Assembly: GCA_020854975.1 (NCBI GenBank)
Contig: JAHKLQ010000022.1
Location: 1-6,559, forward strand
Source: Methanobacterium sp.
GTDB taxonomy: Archaea > Methanobacteriota > Methanobacteria > Methanobacteriales > Methanobacteriaceae
Reading direction: 5' to 3'
Length of the DNA stretch: 6,559 nt
Shown here: one piece after another, positions 5,570-6,559 of the stretch
How positions within the stretch are numbered: position 1 is the first letter of the stretch
Layout of the letters: the number at the start of each line of letters is the position of its first letter
Notes under the pieces: generated by a model
What the model was told of the DNA's origin: nothing
Seen by the model: the letters and a program-made list of their open reading frames with translations, nothing else
Database searches by the model: none
Made by a program: the position numbers and the translations under genes

Positions 5570-5782
5570 ATGATAGATTTTAAAGGAAATTATCCTTATA
5601 TCGCCATATTTTTATTCCTAGGACTCTTTATATTCCGATTTTTGTATGGAGGGGGACATGGAGGATCTCACATGGCAATGGGAATGAGTCAGGGCGGTGC
5701 AGGTAACCAAAACTATGCGTATATTGCCATGGGATTTATGATTCTAATGTTTTTTCTTAGATTCTTTATGAGAAGACCATGA
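5570..5782 (+). CDS. 70-aa membrane protein with duplicated span and Gly/His/Met-rich loop
   Basis: A 70-aa protein with two predicted membrane spans, about residues 9-25 and 50-66. They are joined by a 22-residue Gly-rich loop (27-48) containing His30, His34, Met35, Met37 and Met39. The two spans are copies of each other: residues 7-24 (NYPYIA...RF) align without gaps, at an offset of 41, with residues 48-65 (NYAYIA...RF), sharing Asn, Tyr, Tyr, Ile, Ala, Phe, Arg and Phe. Each copy ends in an arginine, and the second is followed by RRP at the C-terminus. The His/Met loop might bind a soft metal such as copper or nickel, but that is a composition argument only. The start is supported by GAGGA at 5561-5565, four bases before the ATG. 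It probably shares a transcript with the 23-aa gene. No known family recognised. Confidence 0.75.
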   Translation: MIDFKGNYPYIAIFLFLGLFIFRFLYGGGHGGSHMAMGMSQGGAGNQNYAYIAMGFMILMFFLRFFMRRP

Positions 5783-5846
5783 CCAATCGACTAAAAGAAT
5801 TTTTACCTTACATAAATATTACATGAAAAATCAGAGTAGATATTTT

Positions 5847-5875
5847 AAAAAAAATAGTTGAGTAGTTTACTACTC
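5847..5875 (-). terminator. hairpin plus T-run terminator of the PsbP-like gene
   Basis: Read on the minus strand, the stop codon (5872-5870) sits in the stem of GAGTAG/CTACTC (5860-5865 and 5870-5875, loop of 4), followed by CAACTA and an eight-T run (complement of 5847-5854). This looks like a hairpin-and-T-tract terminator for the minus-strand gene. An alternative larger stem pairs 5832-5839 with 5870-5877. Confidence 0.5.
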
Positions 5876-6400
5876 TGTAACCCTAAAACTATTCACTATC
5901 ATGTCAAAATTGTCTTTCTGCCCATCAAATGCCGATGCAGAGCCCCCTAAAATTATACAGTAAACTATATCGTTTTTATCAAAAATCACCATTCGTTCCT
6001 TTTTATTACTTTCTGAGTCTGTTACGTAAACAATATCATGTGCCTGTATTCCATCCACAGTTATAATATTATCAGATAACATAGTAGCTCCCCAATCTTC
6101 CTTGAGATCAGCTTTACTTGCCTCAATAATCTCTTCTAATGTGCCACTTTTGTTGATCTTCTGGACCAGCACAATAATATTTCCAGTATCCGCACTGTTA
6201 GGATCACCAACAGCCACAACATTAGAGTTAGAACTTGAATTACTAGTATTAGACTGATTCGGAGTAAGTTCAGCCCATGTACCCGGATATTCAAAATAAA
6301 TCCCATTAGAATTGTAATTTTGCGGTGTTATCGCTTTATAAATAGATAACGCAGATATAACAATAAAAAACACCAAAAAAAGGACATAATACCATTTCAT
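5870..6400 (-). CDS. membrane-anchored extracytoplasmic PsbP-like domain protein
   Basis: Protein of 176 aa with an N-terminal hydrophobic segment (residues 4-21, after MKWYY) that acts as a signal anchor or signal peptide, so the rest lies outside the cell membrane. The folded part matches the PsbP/Mog1-like alpha-beta pattern common in methanogen surface proteins: GIYFEYPGTWAEL at 33-45, GNIIVLVQ at 73-80, a helix TLEEIIEASKADL (87-99), then DGIQAHDIVY, RMVIFDKNDIVYCIILG and the closing FDMIVNSFRV. A Ser/Asn-rich stretch (about 48-60) follows the first strand, with N-glycosylation-type sequons at Asn48, Asn51 and Asn54, and another at Asn83. The reading frame extends upstream to 6481, but I take the ATG at 6400 because GGAGG sits six bases before it and the signal segment begins there. 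Function unknown. It converges with the small membrane genes. Confidence 0.8.
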   Translation of the reverse strand: MKWYYVLFLVFFIVISALSIYKAITPQNYNSNGIYFEYPGTWAELTPNQSNTSNSSSNSNVVAVGDPNSADTGNIIVLVQKINKSGTLEEIIEASKADLKEDWGATMLSDNIITVDGIQAHDIVYVTDSESNKKERMVIFDKNDIVYCIILGGSASAFDGQKDNFDMIVNSFRVTE

Positions 6401-6404
6401 TTTA

Positions 6405-6411
6405 TTCCTCC
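6405..6411 (-). promoter_or_regulatory. ribosome binding site fixing the PsbP-like start
   Basis: On the minus strand GGAGGAA precedes the ATG at 6400 by a few bases. This near-perfect site selects that ATG over the ATG at 6481, which has no comparable site and would add 27 residues ahead of the signal segment. Confidence 0.75.
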
Positions 6412-6444
6412 ATAATATATTATACACAAATCCATTCCAAGTTA

Positions 6445-6463
6445 GATTATAATAACTTATATG
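6445..6463 (-). promoter_or_regulatory. TATA box region for the PsbP-like gene
   Basis: On the minus strand two overlapping candidates occur, CATATAAG (6463-6456) and TTATAATC (6452-6445). The latter predicts a start near 6422 and a leader of about 20 bases that just includes the ribosome site. This placement also supports the downstream start codon, since transcription would begin after the 6481 ATG. Confidence 0.45.
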
Positions 6464-6559
6464 ATCAGACAAAGCAGTCATTTAAGTTATTTTTTAATTA
6501 TTTCTTTCAAACGGTATAGGAATACCTATCGATATCATTCTTTATGTTATATACTCTTC

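Noticed and set aside
6401..6481. N-terminal extension of the PsbP-like protein by 27 residues.
   Set aside because: The proposed TATA box lies inside it and GGAGG sits just before the ATG at 6400, where the hydrophobic signal segment begins. The longer start has no ribosome site.

Overview
The window looks like chromosomal DNA of a methanogenic archaeon, most likely in or near Methanobacterium. The evidence is an FmdE-family protein (formylmethanofuran dehydrogenase subunit E), archaeal TATA-type promoter boxes, T-rich stretches rather than classical GC-hairpin terminators after genes, strong GGAGG-type ribosome binding sites, AT-rich spacers, and a secreted PsbP-like protein of a kind I associate with Methanobacteriales. 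The genus call is inference from gene content; no marker gene or rRNA is present.

Layout. 14-874 (+) is a class I SAM-dependent methyltransferase with a GTG start. It is followed by a long, very AT-rich spacer (875-1542) that ends in a promoter and a GC-rich hairpin in front of an XdhC/CoxI-family gene (1543-2544, +), a molybdenum-hydroxylase maturation type protein. Next is a two-gene unit: a 139-aa unknown protein with the N-terminal motif SDFVTNSSSASF (2669-3088, +), then a radical SAM/SPASM enzyme (3190-4260, +). After its own promoter comes a stand-alone FmdE-family protein with a C-terminal zinc ribbon (4508-5074, +), followed closely by a 50-aa ribbon-helix-helix DNA-binding protein (5129-5281, +). 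Then come two tiny membrane proteins, 23 aa (5461-5532, +) and 70 aa (5570-5782, +). The 70-aa protein is an internal duplication around a Gly/His/Met-rich loop. On the opposite strand, converging on them, is a membrane-anchored PsbP-like lipid- or surface-facing protein (5870-6400, -). No rRNA, tRNA, CRISPR array or transposase is seen.

How the genes may fit together. XdhC and FmdE both belong to families linked to molybdenum/tungsten-pterin enzymes, but no molybdenum enzyme subunit is in view, so their partners must be elsewhere. The most promising candidate for an undescribed system is the SDFVTNSSSASF protein plus the radical SAM/SPASM enzyme. SPASM-type enzymes commonly modify peptides or proteins encoded next door, and this small neighbour has a distinctive conserved-looking N-terminus and an acidic Cys-x-Cys tail. 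That substrate-enzyme relation is inference. The small duplicated membrane protein with a His/Met loop is a second item of interest.
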